Origin: an uncultured Gemmatimonadota bacterium
GTDB taxonomy: Bacteria; Gemmatimonadota; Gemmatimonadetes; Longimicrobiales; Longimicrobiaceae
NCBI GenBank assembly: GCA_902805735.1
Contig: CADCTW010000089.1
Location: 1-64,000, forward strand
Length of the DNA: 64,000 nucleotides
Direction of reading: 5' to 3'
The notes under the pieces were generated by a model. It was not told where the DNA came from, made no database searches, and saw only the letters and a list, made by a program, of their open reading frames with translations. Shown piece by piece: positions 44,818 through 54,348 of this stretch (the stretch's first letter is position 1; every line of letters begins with the position of its first letter). The position numbers and the translations under genes were made by a program.

Positions 44818-46362
44818 TTACTCCCACTCGATCGTCGCCGGCGGCTTGGAGGAGATGTCGTAGCACACCCGGTTGATGCCGGTCACCTCGTTGATGATGC
44901 GCGTGGAGATGCGGGCGAGGACGTCGTGCGGAAACGGGTACCAGTCGGCCGTCATGCCGTCGCGGCTGGTGACGGCGCGGAGGGCGCACACGTTCTCGTA
45001 GGTGCGCTCGTCGCCCATCACCCCCACGCTGCGCACCGGGAGGAGCACCGCGAACGCCTGCCAGATCTCGTCGTACAGGCCGGCGGCGCGGATCTCTTCC
45101 AGGTAGATGGTGTCCGCCTGGCGCAGGATGGCCAGCTCGCGCTCATCCACGGGGCCCAGCACGCGGATCGCCAGGCCGGGGCCCGGGAACGGGTGGCGCC
45201 CCACCATCTCCTCGGGAAGCCCCAGCTCGCGCCCCACCTGCCGCACCTCGTCCTTGAACAGCTCGCGCAGGGGCTCGATCAGGGCGAACTTCATGTCCGC
45301 CTTGAGCCCGCCCACGTTGTGGTGCGTCTTGATGGTGGCCGAGGGGCCCTTCACGGACGAGGACTCGATCACGTCCGGGTACAGCGTCCCCTGCACCAGG
45401 AACTTCGCGTCGCCGCCCAGGCGCGCGGAAGCGTCCTCGAAGACGTCGATGAAGGTGTGGCCGATGATGGTGCGCTTCTTCTCGGGATCTTCCACGCCGC
45501 GCAGGCGGTCCAGGAAGAGCGCCGACGCGTCCACCACCTCCAGTCGTATCCCCATGTGCGCGCGGAAGGTGCGCTCCACCGACTCGCGCTCCCCCGCCCG
45601 CAGCAGCCCCGTGTCCACGAAGATGCAGGTGAGCTGGTCGCCGATTGCGCGGTGCACCAGCGACGCGGCGACCGACGAGTCCACCCCGCCGCTCAGCCCG
45701 CAGATCACCTGCGCGTCGCCCACCATCCCGCGGATCTTCTCCAGCTCGTTCTCGATGTACGACCCCGCCGTCCAGGTGGGGTGGCACCCGCAGATGGGAA
45801 AGACGAAGTTGGAGATCATGTCCGCCCCGCGGACGGTGTGGGCCACCTCCAGGTGGAACTGCACCCCGTAGATCTCGCGGTCCTCCGCGCGGAAGGCGGC
45901 CCAGGGGAGGTCCGGGGTGGAGGCCAGCACGCGATACCCCGGCGGCGGCTCCACCACGTGGTCGCCGTGGCTCATCCACACCATGGTCTGCTCGCCGGGC
46001 TGGAACCCGGCGAAGATCCCCTCGGGCGCGCGCACCTCCACGTGGGCGCGGCCGTACTCGCGCCGCCCGCGCTCCACCACGCCGCCTTCCAGGAAGGTGA
46101 TGAGCTGCATCCCGTAGCACACCCCCAGCACGGGCACGCCCAGGTGCAGGAGCTGTGGGTCCGCCGTGGGGACGTCTTCGCCGTACACGGACGAGGGGCC
46201 GCCGGAAAGGATGATCCCGCGCGGCGCCCACTCGCGGATCCACTCCAGCGAGCGGGTGGGCGGGTGGATCTCGCAATAGACGCGCTCTTCGCGGATGCGG
46301 CGGGCGATGAGCTGCGTGAACTGCGAGCCGTAGTCGATGATCAGGATGCGGTTGGGATCCAC
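44818..46362 (-). CDS. guaA: GMP synthase (glutamine-hydrolysing)
   Basis: A 514-aa protein, GTG start giving [20 protein letters not shown], the normal N-terminus; no ATG is near. Glutaminase: nucleophile Cys in [16 protein letters not shown] and His in [10 protein letters not shown] (usual Pro replaced by Leu). ATP-pyrophosphatase: P-loop-like [20 protein letters not shown]. Dimer domain ends [18 protein letters not shown]. It converts XMP to GMP in purine synthesis. The gene is divergent from the putative glycoside hydrolase, 235 bp apart. Confidence 0.97.
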   Translation of the reverse strand: MDPNRILIIDYGSQFTQLIARRIREERVYCEIHPPTRSLEWIREWAPRGIILSGGPSSVYGEDVPTADPQLLHLGVPVLGVCYGMQLITFLEGGVVERGRREYGRAHVEVRAPEGIFAGFQPGEQTMVWMSHGDHVVEPPPGYRVLASTPDLPWAAFRAEDREIYGVQFHLEVAHTVRGADMISNFVFPICGCHPTWTAGSYIENELEKIRGMVGDAQVICGLSGGVDSSVAASLVHRAIGDQLTCIFVDTGLLRAGERESVERTFRAHMGIRLEVVDASALFLDRLRGVEDPEKKRTIIGHTFIDVFEDASARLGGDAKFLVQGTLYPDVIESSSVKGPSATIKTHHNVGGLKADMKFALIEPLRELFKDEVRQVGRELGLPEEMVGRHPFPGPGLAIRVLGPVDERELAILRQADTIYLEEIRAAGLYDEIWQAFAVLLPVRSVGVMGDERTYENVCALRAVTSRDGMTADWYPFPHDVLARISTRIINEVTGINRVCYDISSKPPATIEWE

Positions 46363-46597
46363 TTTTTCGTCCGCCGGGTGTGTGCGAGTGCGCCGTGCCG
46401 GAGCGTGGGGGCGCGCGGCAAAATACGGTGCGCGGGCGGGCGCGGCAAAGGCGCGGCGGACCCCCTTTCGCGAACGGCGCCGCGGCACCATTTTCGCGTG
46501 CTCGGACCTACGGGTGTTTCCGCGTCCACGCCGCCGCGCGAAGCCTCCGCCGCCCCGCTCCAGCACCCGCTCGCGCCCTTTGCAAGTGCAGTCCCCG

Positions 46598-47917
46598 ATG
46601 AGCCGTATCACCCCCGTCCGCGCGGCGGGAATCGCCGCCCTGGTGCTCGCATCCGCCTGCACCGACATGTCCGTCCGCCCGTCCTCGCGGGCCGTGGCCG
46701 CCCTTACCTCCGAGCTGGTGCCCGCGCGGGCCGAGGCTCACACCGCGCCGGCGCCGCGTCCCGTGCCGCCCCGAGAACGGGTGCCGCCCATCGTGCGGGG
46801 GATCTACGTGAGCTCGTACGCCGCGGGGAACCCCGTGTCGCGCAACAAGCTGCTGGCCCTCACCGACAGCACCGAGCTGAACAGCTGGGTGGTGGACGTG
46901 AAGGACGAGGACGGGGTGCGCTTCCACAGCAAGCTGCCGCTGGCCCGCGAAGCCTCGCACTGGGGAAGCATCCGCGTGCACGACCTGCGCGCGCTGGCCG
47001 ACACGCTCAGGGCGCACGACATCTACCCGATCGCCCGCGTGGTCGTCTTCAAGGACCCGCGGCTGTCCCGCGCGCGCCCCGACTGGTCCATCCAGACCCC
47101 AACCCGCCAGCTCTGGCGGGACCACCAGCGGATCACCTGGGTGAGCCCGTGGGACCGCCGCGTGTGGGAGTACAACATCCAGGTGGCCGAGGAAGCGGCG
47201 CGCGCCGGCTTCCGCGAGATCCAGTTCGACTACGTGCGCTTCCCCGAGGCGTACCGCTCGCTCCCCACCCAGGTGCACCCGCAGGCCGCCGGAGAGCGCG
47301 GCGACGCCATCGCCGCCTTCCTGGCCGAGGCCACGCGCCGCCTGCGCCCCCTGGGCGTCACGGTGACGGCCGACGTGTTCGGGCTGTCGATGAACGAGTC
47401 GAAGGACGTGGGGATCGGGCAGCAGTGGGAGCAGCTCTCGTCGCGCGTGGACGGGCTCCTTCCCATGGTGTACCCGTCGCACTACTTCCCCACGCACCTG
47501 GCCGGCGTGCCGCGCCCCAACCGCATGCCGTACGAAACGGTGTTCCGCTCGGTGGGGATGGGCGTGATCCGCAACCAGCGGCTGGCGGACGCCGGCAAGC
47601 AGCCGGCGCGCATCGTCCCCTGGCTGCAGGCGTTCACGGCCACCTGGAACGACCGCGGCTTCAAGTACGGCCCCCGCCAGGCGGCCGACCAGATCCGCGC
47701 CGTGCACGCCCTGGGGCTGGAGGACTGGATCTTCTGGCATCCCAACTCAAGGTACGACGCGGTCGCGGGCGCCTTCGCCCGCGAGGCGCTCCCCCAGGCG
47801 CGCCGCTTCACGCCGCCGCCCGCCCTGGTGCGCACGGTGGACCGTTTCGACCGCGAGGGCGCCGCCGCCATCCGGGCGCGCGACGCGGCGGAGCCGAGCA
47901 AGGCGCTGGGACAGTAA
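46598..47917 (+). CDS. putative glycoside hydrolase (DUF4015-type), lipoprotein
   Basis: A 439-aa protein. Lipoprotein signal [12 protein letters not shown] (lipobox ASAC). [20 protein letters not shown] opens a TIM-barrel of the putative glycosyl-hydrolase family DUF4015. Acidic residues typical of its barrel appear in [26 protein letters not shown] and [10 protein letters not shown]. The C-terminal [14 protein letters not shown] closes the barrel. The carbohydrate substrate is unknown. ATG 46598 was chosen because the signal peptide starts there. Confidence 0.85.
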   Translation: MSRITPVRAAGIAALVLASACTDMSVRPSSRAVAALTSELVPARAEAHTAPAPRPVPPRERVPPIVRGIYVSSYAAGNPVSRNKLLALTDSTELNSWVVDVKDEDGVRFHSKLPLAREASHWGSIRVHDLRALADTLRAHDIYPIARVVVFKDPRLSRARPDWSIQTPTRQLWRDHQRITWVSPWDRRVWEYNIQVAEEAARAGFREIQFDYVRFPEAYRSLPTQVHPQAAGERGDAIAAFLAEATRRLRPLGVTVTADVFGLSMNESKDVGIGQQWEQLSSRVDGLLPMVYPSHYFPTHLAGVPRPNRMPYETVFRSVGMGVIRNQRLADAGKQPARIVPWLQAFTATWNDRGFKYGPRQAADQIRAVHALGLEDWIFWHPNSRYDAVAGAFAREALPQARRFTPPPALVRTVDRFDREGAAAIRARDAAEPSKALGQ

Positions 47918-47926
47918 AAGAATAGA

Positions 47927-47988
47927 TCACACAGAGGCACAGAGGCACAGAGACGAGTTCGTCTCTGTGCCTCTGTGTATCCGTGTGG
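47927..47988. repeat. family A palindrome, full copy with a decayed right end
   Basis: It starts 9 nt after the glycoside-hydrolase stop. The centre GACGAGTTCGTC is perfectly paired; the outer right arm has diverged to CTGTGTATCCGTGTGGG. It is followed by about 115 bp of leader before the GGDEF-EAL gene. Confidence 0.9.
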
Positions 47989-48103
47989 GCCATCTGGTTG
48001 CAACGAAACTTGTCAATCTGCTCCGGAAACATGTGGCACGGCTTTTCCCTTGAGGGCGGCGGAAGCCAGCTCTGTCGGGAACCGTGAATCAGGTGCAGGA
48101 CCC

Positions 48104-50617
48104 ATGATGCCGTCGCTCATCCTCACCGCCTGCGCGCTCGTCCTCTCCGCGTCGGCGCTCCGCGCGCAGACGGAGCCCATCGCGAAGCTGCAGGGCACCA
48201 GCGGCCGCACGGTGACCATTTCCGGGACGGTGACGGCGGCCCCGGCCGGCGGGATCGCGGCCATCCAGGACGGCACGGGCGGGGTGCTGCTTGCCGCGCG
48301 CGACAGCGCGCTCCTCCCGGCGGGCCTGGCGGTAGGGGAGCGGGTGGAGGTGCGCGGGCGGCTGCGGGGCGACCGGCTGGTGGTGAGCCGGCTGACGCGG
48401 CTGGGGGCGGGCCTCGCGCCGGAGCCCCAGTACGTGCTGGCGGGCGACCTGGCGGCGGGCGAGTACCGCGGGCGGCTGGTGCGCGTGGTCGGTGAGCTGG
48501 TGGTGCCGCCGGACATCCTGCGCACCCACCAGGGGCTGGCGGTGCGCGACCGCTCCGGCACCGTGCCCGTGAGCACGCCGGAGCGCTTCTTCGCGGACCG
48601 CGCCTTCGTGCGCCAGCTCCTGGCGGCGCGCGGGGTGGACCTGGTGGGGATCGCCGGGCGCGCGGAGGCGGGGTTCCAGCTGGCTCCGCGCCAGCCGGGC
48701 GACTTCGCGCTGGTGGTGGAGCCGCCGTACGCGCGCGTGGGCGCCGGCATCCTCGTCATCGCGCTGCTGGGGCTCACCATCTACTTCTGGATGCTGCGCC
48801 GCCGCGCCGAGAAGTGGGCGAGCGAGATGGCGCTCCTCTCCGAGAGCCTGCGCGACTCGCGCGAGGCGCTGCGCAAGAGCGAGGAGCGCTACGCCCTGGC
48901 CGCCGACGGCGCCAACGACGGCTTGTGGGACTGGGACCTGCTGCGCGACGCCGTGCACTTCTCGGCGCGCTGGAAGCAGATGCTGGGCTACGCCCCGCAC
49001 GAGATCGGCACCGACTGGCGCGAGTGGATGGACCGCATCCACCCCGACGACGTCGCCGAGGTGCAGGCGGAGATCGCGGCGCACCTGGAGGGCCGCACCT
49101 CGCACCTGGAGAGCGAGCACCGCATGCGCCACCGCACGGGCGACTACCGGTGGATGCTCACGCGCGGCCTGGCCGTGCGCAGCGAATCCGGCACCGTGTA
49201 CCGCATCGCCGGCTCGCAGACCGACATCCACGCGCGCAAGATGGCGGAGCAGCAGATCCTCCACGCCGCCGGGCACGACACCCTCACGGGGCTCCCCAAC
49301 CGCCCCTTCGTGCTGGACCTGATCCGGCGCTCCATCGCCCGCTCCAAGCGGCACCCGGACTACTGCTTCGCGGTCCTGTTCCTGGACTTCGACCGCTTCA
49401 AGCTGATCAACGACAGCCTGGGACACGTGGTGGGCGACGAGTTCCTGGTGGGGATCGCGCGCCGCCTGCAGGCCTGCGTGCGCCCCGAGGACACCAGCGC
49501 GCGGCTGGGAGGCGACGAGTTCGTGGTGCTGCTGGACGGCATCCACGACCTGAGCGACGCCACCCGCGTGGCCGACCGCATCCAGGAGGCGGTGAGCCAG
49601 CCCTTTCCGCTGGCGGGCCACGAGGTGTTCACCAGCGCCAGCATCGGCATCGTGCTGAGCACCAACGGCTACGACGAACCCGAGGAGCTGCTGCGCGACG
49701 CGGACCTGGCCATGTACCGGGCCAAGGCGCGCGGCAAGGCCCGCTACGAGATCTTCGACGTGGACATGCACGCGGCCGCCATGGACCGCATCCGCCTGGA
49801 GAACGACCTGCGCAAGGGATTGGAGCGCGGCGAGTTCCGCACCTTCTACCAGCCCATCCTGGCCGCCGGCGACGGGCGGGTGGCGGGCTTCGAGGCGCTG
49901 GTGCGCTGGGAACACCCCACGCTGGGGCTGCTGGAGCCCACATCCTTCATCCCCACCGCGGAGGACACGGGGCTGATCGTGGGGCTGGGCGAGTGGGTGC
50001 TGCGCGACGCCTGCCGGCAGACGCGCGAGTGGCAGGACCGCTTCCCCACCCTGCCGCCGCTCACCATCAACGTGAACATCTCCGGGCGGCAGCTCCTGGT
50101 GCCCGGGCTGGCGCGCACGGTGGACGAGATCCTGTTGGAGGCGCGGCTGGACGCGGCGTCACTGAAGCTGGAGCTCACCGAGAACGTGCTGGTGGAGCAC
50201 ACGGAGATGCTGGACGCGGTGCTCCTGCAGCTCCGCAACCGCGGCGTGGAGCTGCAGATGGACGACTTCGGCACGGGCTATTCGTCGCTCAGCTACCTGC
50301 ACCGCTTCCCCATCAGCACCATGAAGATCCACCGGTCGTTCATCGAGCGGATGACGACCGACGAGGAGGGCAAGGAGATCGTGCGCACCATCGTCACCCT
50401 CGCGCACAACCTCCGCATGCAGGTCATCGCCGAGGGCGTCGAGACGGACGAGCAGTACGAGGAGCTCCGCGCCCTCCGCTGCGACTTCGTCCAGGGCTTC
50501 CTCTTCGCCGACCCCATGCCCGCGCCCCTCGCGGAGGCGATGCTGAACAGCAGCCTCACACAGAGACACAGAGGCACAGAGAAAAACGAATCTCTATGCC
50601 GCTATGCCTCTGTGTGA
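48104..50617 (+). CDS. GGDEF-EAL cyclic-di-GMP enzyme with exported OB-like sensor and PAS domain
   Basis: 837 aa from ATG 48104. Signal peptide ends near ALRAQ. About 25-190 is an OB-fold-like periplasmic region (VTISGTVTAAPAGGIAAIQD, VGERVEVRGRLRGDRLVVS). The transmembrane helix is near 211-230 (ILVIALLGLTIYFWMLRRR), PAS/PAC at about 260-385, and GGDEF with an intact RLGGDEFVV near 467-475. The EAL domain has intact EALVRWEHP near 597 and DDFGTGYSSLSYLHRFP. Both enzyme centres look active, so it may make or degrade cyclic-di-GMP. The last 21 codons, from SLTQRHRGTE, are a family A palindrome, and the stop lies in it. Confidence 0.93.
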   Translation: MMPSLILTACALVLSASALRAQTEPIAKLQGTSGRTVTISGTVTAAPAGGIAAIQDGTGGVLLAARDSALLPAGLAVGERVEVRGRLRGDRLVVSRLTRLGAGLAPEPQYVLAGDLAAGEYRGRLVRVVGELVVPPDILRTHQGLAVRDRSGTVPVSTPERFFADRAFVRQLLAARGVDLVGIAGRAEAGFQLAPRQPGDFALVVEPPYARVGAGILVIALLGLTIYFWMLRRRAEKWASEMALLSESLRDSREALRKSEERYALAADGANDGLWDWDLLRDAVHFSARWKQMLGYAPHEIGTDWREWMDRIHPDDVAEVQAEIAAHLEGRTSHLESEHRMRHRTGDYRWMLTRGLAVRSESGTVYRIAGSQTDIHARKMAEQQILHAAGHDTLTGLPNRPFVLDLIRRSIARSKRHPDYCFAVLFLDFDRFKLINDSLGHVVGDEFLVGIARRLQACVRPEDTSARLGGDEFVVLLDGIHDLSDATRVADRIQEAVSQPFPLAGHEVFTSASIGIVLSTNGYDEPEELLRDADLAMYRAKARGKARYEIFDVDMHAAAMDRIRLENDLRKGLERGEFRTFYQPILAAGDGRVAGFEALVRWEHPTLGLLEPTSFIPTAEDTGLIVGLGEWVLRDACRQTREWQDRFPTLPPLTINVNISGRQLLVPGLARTVDEILLEARLDAASLKLELTENVLVEHTEMLDAVLLQLRNRGVELQMDDFGTGYSSLSYLHRFPISTMKIHRSFIERMTTDEEGKEIVRTIVTLAHNLRMQVIAEGVETDEQYEELRALRCDFVQGFLFADPMPAPLAEAMLNSSLTQRHRGTEKNESLCRYASV
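50555..50617. repeat. family A palindrome, full copy, inside the 3' end of a gene
   Basis: Arms CTCACACAGAGACACAGAGG and a slightly decayed complement (TCTATGCCGCTATGCC). It encodes the C-terminus of the GGDEF-EAL protein and provides its TGA. It is the only full copy wholly inside the reading frame of an identifiable gene. Confidence 0.93.
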
Positions 50618-50639
50618 ATGCCCGGGGCGGGGCCGCGCC

Positions 50640-50760
50640 GCCGGGGGCTGAAGCCCCCGGCTGCAAGGGCGGGAAGCCCGCTGAAGCGGGCTCGGTATCC
50701 TGACCCATGCGAGCCCGCTTCAGCGGGCTTCCCGTAGTTCCAGCGGGGGGATTTATCCCC
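50640..50760. repeat. family B palindrome, second copy
   Basis: GGGAAGCCCGCTGAAGCGGG and GCCCGCTTCAGCGGGCTTCC flank TATCCTGACCCATGCG, as at 39601-39722. An extra hairpin, CCGGGGGCTGAAGCCCCCGG, precedes it. It is sandwiched between two family A palindromes (50555 and 50764), making a 270-bp composite repeat. Confidence 0.9.
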
Positions 50761-50763
50761 TCG

Positions 50764-50827
50764 CCTCACACAGAGACACAGAGGCACAGAGATTCGTAGT
50801 TCTCTGTGCCTCTGTGTCTCTGTGTGA
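50764..50827. repeat. family A palindrome, full copy
   Basis: It ends 9 nt before the lysA stop codon (minus strand). Centre ATTCGTAGTT. It forms the right edge of the composite A-B-A repeat that starts at 50555. Confidence 0.95.
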
Positions 50828-50836
50828 GCCAATCAG

Positions 50837-52108
50837 TTACAGCATTTCCGCCGCCACCATCTCCTCGTAGTTCTCGCGGCGCCGCACCAGGGTGGCCTCC
50901 GCGCCGTCGACGAGCACCTCGGCGGGGCGGGGGCGCTGGTTGTACTGGCTACTCATGGAGAAGCCGTACGCGCCCACCGTGTGGATCGCCAGGAGCTCGC
51001 CGGGCTTGGGGAGCTCCATGTCGCGGTCCAGCGCCAGGAAGTCGCCCGTCTCGCAGATGGGGCCCACCACGTCCACGCGCGCCATCGAGCGCCCCTGCGC
51101 CACCGCCGGCTCCACCGCGTGCCACCCGCTGTAGTGGCTGGGGCGCAGCAGGTCGTTCATCCCCGCGTCCGTGATCACGAAGCGCTTCCCCCCGCCCTCC
51201 TTCACGTAGATCACCCGGGTCAGCAGCACCCCGGCCTCGCCCACGATGAAGCGCCCGGGCTCCACCACCAGCTTCAGCCCCGTTTCCAGGATCTCCGGGA
51301 GGAGGGTGCTGGCGAAGCTGGCGCCCGTGATGCGCTCCTCGCCCTGGTAGGCGATCCCCAGCCCGCCGCCCAGGTCCAGGAACTCCAGGGGGATGTCGTC
51401 CTGCTTGAGGGCGTGCACCAGGTCCAGCACGCGGGCCAGGGCGCGCTCGAAGGGCCCCACCTCCATGATCTGCGAGCCGATGTGCACGTCCACCCCGCGC
51501 ACCGTGATGCCCTTCATCTTGGCGGCGATGGAGTACAGGTCGCGCGCCCGCTCGTACGCGATGCCGAACTTGGTGGCGGCGTGGCCCGTGCGCGTGTACG
51601 CGTGCGGGGTGGGCGTCTCCACGTCCGGGTTCACGCGCAGCGCGATGGGAGCGCGCGTGCCCATGGTGCACGCCAGGTCCGAGAGGGCGCACAGCTCCCC
51701 CTCGCTCTCCACGTTGAAGGCGTAGATCCCCGCGTCCAGCGCGGCCGCCAGCTCGTTGACCGTCTTCCCCACCCCGCTGTACACGATGCGCTCGCCCGGG
51801 ATGCCCGCCAGCCGCGCCCGGTGCAGCTCGCCGCCGGACACCACGTCCGCGCCGGCGCCCAGCTCCGCCAGCGTGCGCAGCACCCCCAGGTTTCCGTTGG
51901 CCTTGACCGAGTACGCGATCAGGTGCGGCACGGGCGCCAGCGCCTCGGCCAGCTCCCGGTAGCGGTCGCGGATGCCGTTCTTGCTGTAGACGTAGAGCGG
52001 CGTCCCCCAGCGCGCCACCAGCTCGCTCACGGGCAGCTCTTCGCAGTGAAGCACTCCGTCACGGCGGGGGAACATCTCGATCCGCGTCGTGGGCTCGGCA
52101 GTGGCCAT
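50837..52108 (-). CDS. lysA: diaminopimelate decarboxylase
   Basis: 423 aa from ATG 52108 (MATAEPTTRIEMFPRRDGVL); an upstream Met would encode repeat sequence. PLP-binding Lys is in PHLIAYSVKANGNLGVLRTL, then VDVHIGSQIMEVGPF, GGGLGIAYQGEE and the active-site EPGRFIVGEAGVLLTRV. ICETGDFLALDRDMELPKPG supplies the catalytic Cys and its partner acid. It makes lysine from meso-diaminopimelate. It is the last of a leftward group with proS upstream. Confidence 0.96.
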   Translation of the reverse strand: MATAEPTTRIEMFPRRDGVLHCEELPVSELVARWGTPLYVYSKNGIRDRYRELAEALAPVPHLIAYSVKANGNLGVLRTLAELGAGADVVSGGELHRARLAGIPGERIVYSGVGKTVNELAAALDAGIYAFNVESEGELCALSDLACTMGTRAPIALRVNPDVETPTPHAYTRTGHAATKFGIAYERARDLYSIAAKMKGITVRGVDVHIGSQIMEVGPFERALARVLDLVHALKQDDIPLEFLDLGGGLGIAYQGEERITGASFASTLLPEILETGLKLVVEPGRFIVGEAGVLLTRVIYVKEGGGKRFVITDAGMNDLLRPSHYSGWHAVEPAVAQGRSMARVDVVGPICETGDFLALDRDMELPKPGELLAIHTVGAYGFSMSSQYNQRPRPAEVLVDGAEATLVRRRENYEEMVAAEML

Positions 52109-52138
52109 TTGCTCGATGGGGATGGAGGAAAAACGTGG

Positions 52139-52194
52139 CTCACACAGAGACACGGAGGCACGGAGGAGAGCTTCCCTCCGTGCATCCGTGCCTG
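52139..52194. repeat. family A palindrome, diverged full copy
   Basis: CTCACACAGAGACACGGAGG with CACGGAGGAGAGCTTCCCTC and CGTGCATCCGTGCC. Several CACAGAG units have become CACGGAG with matching changes in the other arm, so pairing is kept. It lies at the proS stop (52196) and upstream of lysA. Confidence 0.88.
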
Positions 52195-52195
52195 G

Positions 52196-53692
52196 TCAGT
52201 AGGCGCGGGCCCAGACGGCTTCGTGCTGCGACGCGCCGCCGCACGACAGGCAGGTGGCCGGCGGCGTGGGGGAGCGGAACTCCTCGAAGGGGAGGCAGCG
52301 GATGGTGGCCCGGGTCTCCTCCTTCACCCGCTCCTCGCACCCGGCCGAGCCGCACCAGCCGGCGTACACGAAGCCGCCCTCGCCCTCCATGATCTCGCGG
52401 AAGCGGTCGTAGCTCGCCACGTCGCGGTACGAGTTGGCGTCCCGGCGGGCGCGGGCGCGCTCCAGCAGGAAGGTGTGGTACTCCTCCAGCCGCTGCTGCA
52501 TGGAGCCCGTGACCTCGGCCTCGGGGAGGAACTGCTTGCGCTCATCGCCCTCGCCCAGGACGCGGCGCGCGAGCACTACCTGGCCCTTGGCGATGTCCTT
52601 GGGGCCCACCTCGATGCGGAAGGGGACGCCCTTGTTCTCCCACTCAAAGAACTTGGCGCCGGGCGTCATCTTCTCCCGGTCGTCGATGTGGGTGCGCGCC
52701 GGGGCCAGCGCCGCCGCCAGCTCGCGCGCCTTCGCCATCACGAGCTCCCGCTCCTCGTCCTTGCGGTAGATGGGGACGATGACCACCTGGATGGGGGCCA
52801 CGCGCGGCGGCATCACCAGCCCCGCGTCGTCGCCGTGCGTCATCACCAGGCCGCCCACCATGCGCGTGCTCACGCCCCACGACGTGTTCCACGCGTACTC
52901 TTCGCTCCCCGTCTCGCTGGCGAACTTGAGATCGAACTGCTTCGCGAAGTTCTGCCCCAGGTTGTGCGAGGTGCCGTTCTGCAGCGCCTTGTTGTCGCGC
53001 ATCATCGCCTCGCACGTGTAGGTGCGCAGCGCCCCCGCGAACTTCTCGCTCTCGCTCTTCTGGCCCACGACCACGGGCATGGCCAGGTACTCCTCCATGA
53101 ACTCGCGGTACACGCCCAGCATCTGGCGCGTCTCCGCCTCCGCCTCGTCGTGGGTGGCGTGGGCGGTGTGCCCCTCCTGCCACAGGAACTCCGTGGTGCG
53201 CAGGAAGAGGCGCGTCCGCATCTCCCACCGCACCACGTTGGCCCACTGGTTGTACAGCAGCGGGAGGTCGCGGTAGCTCTGCACCCACTTGGAGAACATC
53301 TCGTAGATGATGGTCTCGGAGGTGGGGCGCACGATGAGCGGCTCTTCCAGCTTGCTGTCCGGGTCGGGGATCAGCCCGCCGCCCTCCACGGCCTTGAGGC
53401 GCGTGTGGGTGACGATGGCCGCCTCCTTGGCGAACCCTTCCACGTGCTCGGCCTCCCGCGCCAGGAAGCTCTGCGGGATGAAGAGGGGGAAGTACGCGTT
53501 CTGGTGCCCCGTCTCCTTGAAGCGCTGGTCGAGCCGGTCCCTCATCAGCTCCCACAGCCGGTAGCCGTAGGGGCGGATCACCATGCACCCGCGCACGGGC
53601 GAGTAGTCCGCCAGCTCCGCCTTGAGCACCACCTCGTTGTACCAGGCGCTGAAGTCCTCCGCCTGCGTCGTCAGCTTCTTGTCGTCTGCCAT
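52196..53692 (-). CDS. proS: proline--tRNA ligase (archaeal/eukaryotic type)
   Basis: 498 aa. Class II motifs: FPLFIPQSFLAREAEHVEG, the ATP/Pro motif LIVRPTSETIIYEMFSKWV, and motif 2 WANVVRWEMRTRLFLRTTEF. Motif 3 region is GGLVMTHGDDAGLVMPPRVA. The C-terminal CGSAGCEE and CLSCGG give a zinc-like Cys cluster, and the protein lacks the INS editing domain, so it is the short 'type 3' form. It charges tRNA-Pro. Length is normal. Downstream of Uma2 and upstream of lysA on the same strand. Confidence 0.96.
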   Translation of the reverse strand: MADDKKLTTQAEDFSAWYNEVVLKAELADYSPVRGCMVIRPYGYRLWELMRDRLDQRFKETGHQNAYFPLFIPQSFLAREAEHVEGFAKEAAIVTHTRLKAVEGGGLIPDPDSKLEEPLIVRPTSETIIYEMFSKWVQSYRDLPLLYNQWANVVRWEMRTRLFLRTTEFLWQEGHTAHATHDEAEAETRQMLGVYREFMEEYLAMPVVVGQKSESEKFAGALRTYTCEAMMRDNKALQNGTSHNLGQNFAKQFDLKFASETGSEEYAWNTSWGVSTRMVGGLVMTHGDDAGLVMPPRVAPIQVVIVPIYRKDEERELVMAKARELAAALAPARTHIDDREKMTPGAKFFEWENKGVPFRIEVGPKDIAKGQVVLARRVLGEGDERKQFLPEAEVTGSMQQRLEEYHTFLLERARARRDANSYRDVASYDRFREIMEGEGGFVYAGWCGSAGCEERVKEETRATIRCLPFEEFRSPTPPATCLSCGGASQHEAVWARAY

Positions 53693-53702
53693 TTCGTCTC
53701 TA

Positions 53703-53730
53703 TCTCTGTGTCTCTGTGCCTCTGTGTGAG
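53703..53730. repeat. family A repeat, right arm only
   Basis: TCTCTGTGTCTCTGTGCCTC followed by TGTGTGAG, 6 nt downstream of the Uma2 gene stop (53737, minus strand) and 10 nt upstream of the proS start. Confidence 0.85.
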
Positions 53731-53736
53731 GCCTTA

Positions 53737-54285
53737 TCAGTCGAATAACTCGCGAACCGGCAGCGTCCAGCCCGGAACGACATCCCCCCCGTCGAGCACA
53801 TCGTCTTCCTTGAGGATCAGGACGTCGGCGTGCGAGCGGTGTACGATGACCGTTCGCTTCGGCGGATCGACCACGACCACCATACCTGTGCCCGCGCGCA
53901 GGTACTTCTGGACCTTGGCCGCGACCTCGCTGTAGCGGTCGCTCGGCGAGATCACCTCCAGCGCCAGGTCCGGCGCTCCAGGGAAGAAGCCCTCGTCGCC
54001 GATGGCCTGCGCTTCGTGTTCCGCCGTCACGAACGCCGCGTCAGGAGCCAGCACCGTATCGGGATCGGTCTCGATCCTGAACCCAGTGTCCGCGACGTAC
54101 GCCTCCCCGAGGCCGTTCTCGTGTACAAAGCGCCCGAGCCTGCTGTGGAATCGCGAGGCGATCCTGCCGTGCGTGCGTCCGCTGGGCGACATCTCCTGGA
54201 TCTCTCCCTCGATGAGTTCGCAGCGCACGTCGCTCTGCATCTGCAGAAGCTCGTCGGCGGTCACGAGTCGGATCTGGGTGGCCAT
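53737..54285 (-). CDS. Uma2 family (DUF820) endonuclease-like protein
   Basis: A 182-aa PD-(D/E)XK-fold protein. ELLQMQSDVRCELIEGEIQE, SPSGRTHGRIASRFHSRLGR, and the core VLAPDAAFVTAEHEA with APDLALEVISPSDRYSEVAA and KVQKYLRAGTGMVVVVDP give the Asp...Glu-x-x-Ser...Lys pattern of Uma2. Members are common in cyanobacteria and other phyla; their biological role is unknown. It sits between hisS and proS and does not look like part of a restriction system. Confidence 0.88.
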   Translation of the reverse strand: MATQIRLVTADELLQMQSDVRCELIEGEIQEMSPSGRTHGRIASRFHSRLGRFVHENGLGEAYVADTGFRIETDPDTVLAPDAAFVTAEHEAQAIGDEGFFPGAPDLALEVISPSDRYSEVAAKVQKYLRAGTGMVVVVDPPKRTVIVHRSHADVLILKEDDVLDGGDVVPGWTLPVRELFD

Positions 54286-54348
54286 GCGAGACCTCCTACT
54301 TCGGATGGTCGGTTGCCCGCGCGAGCCCCACGTGGGCAGGCGCGGGCG

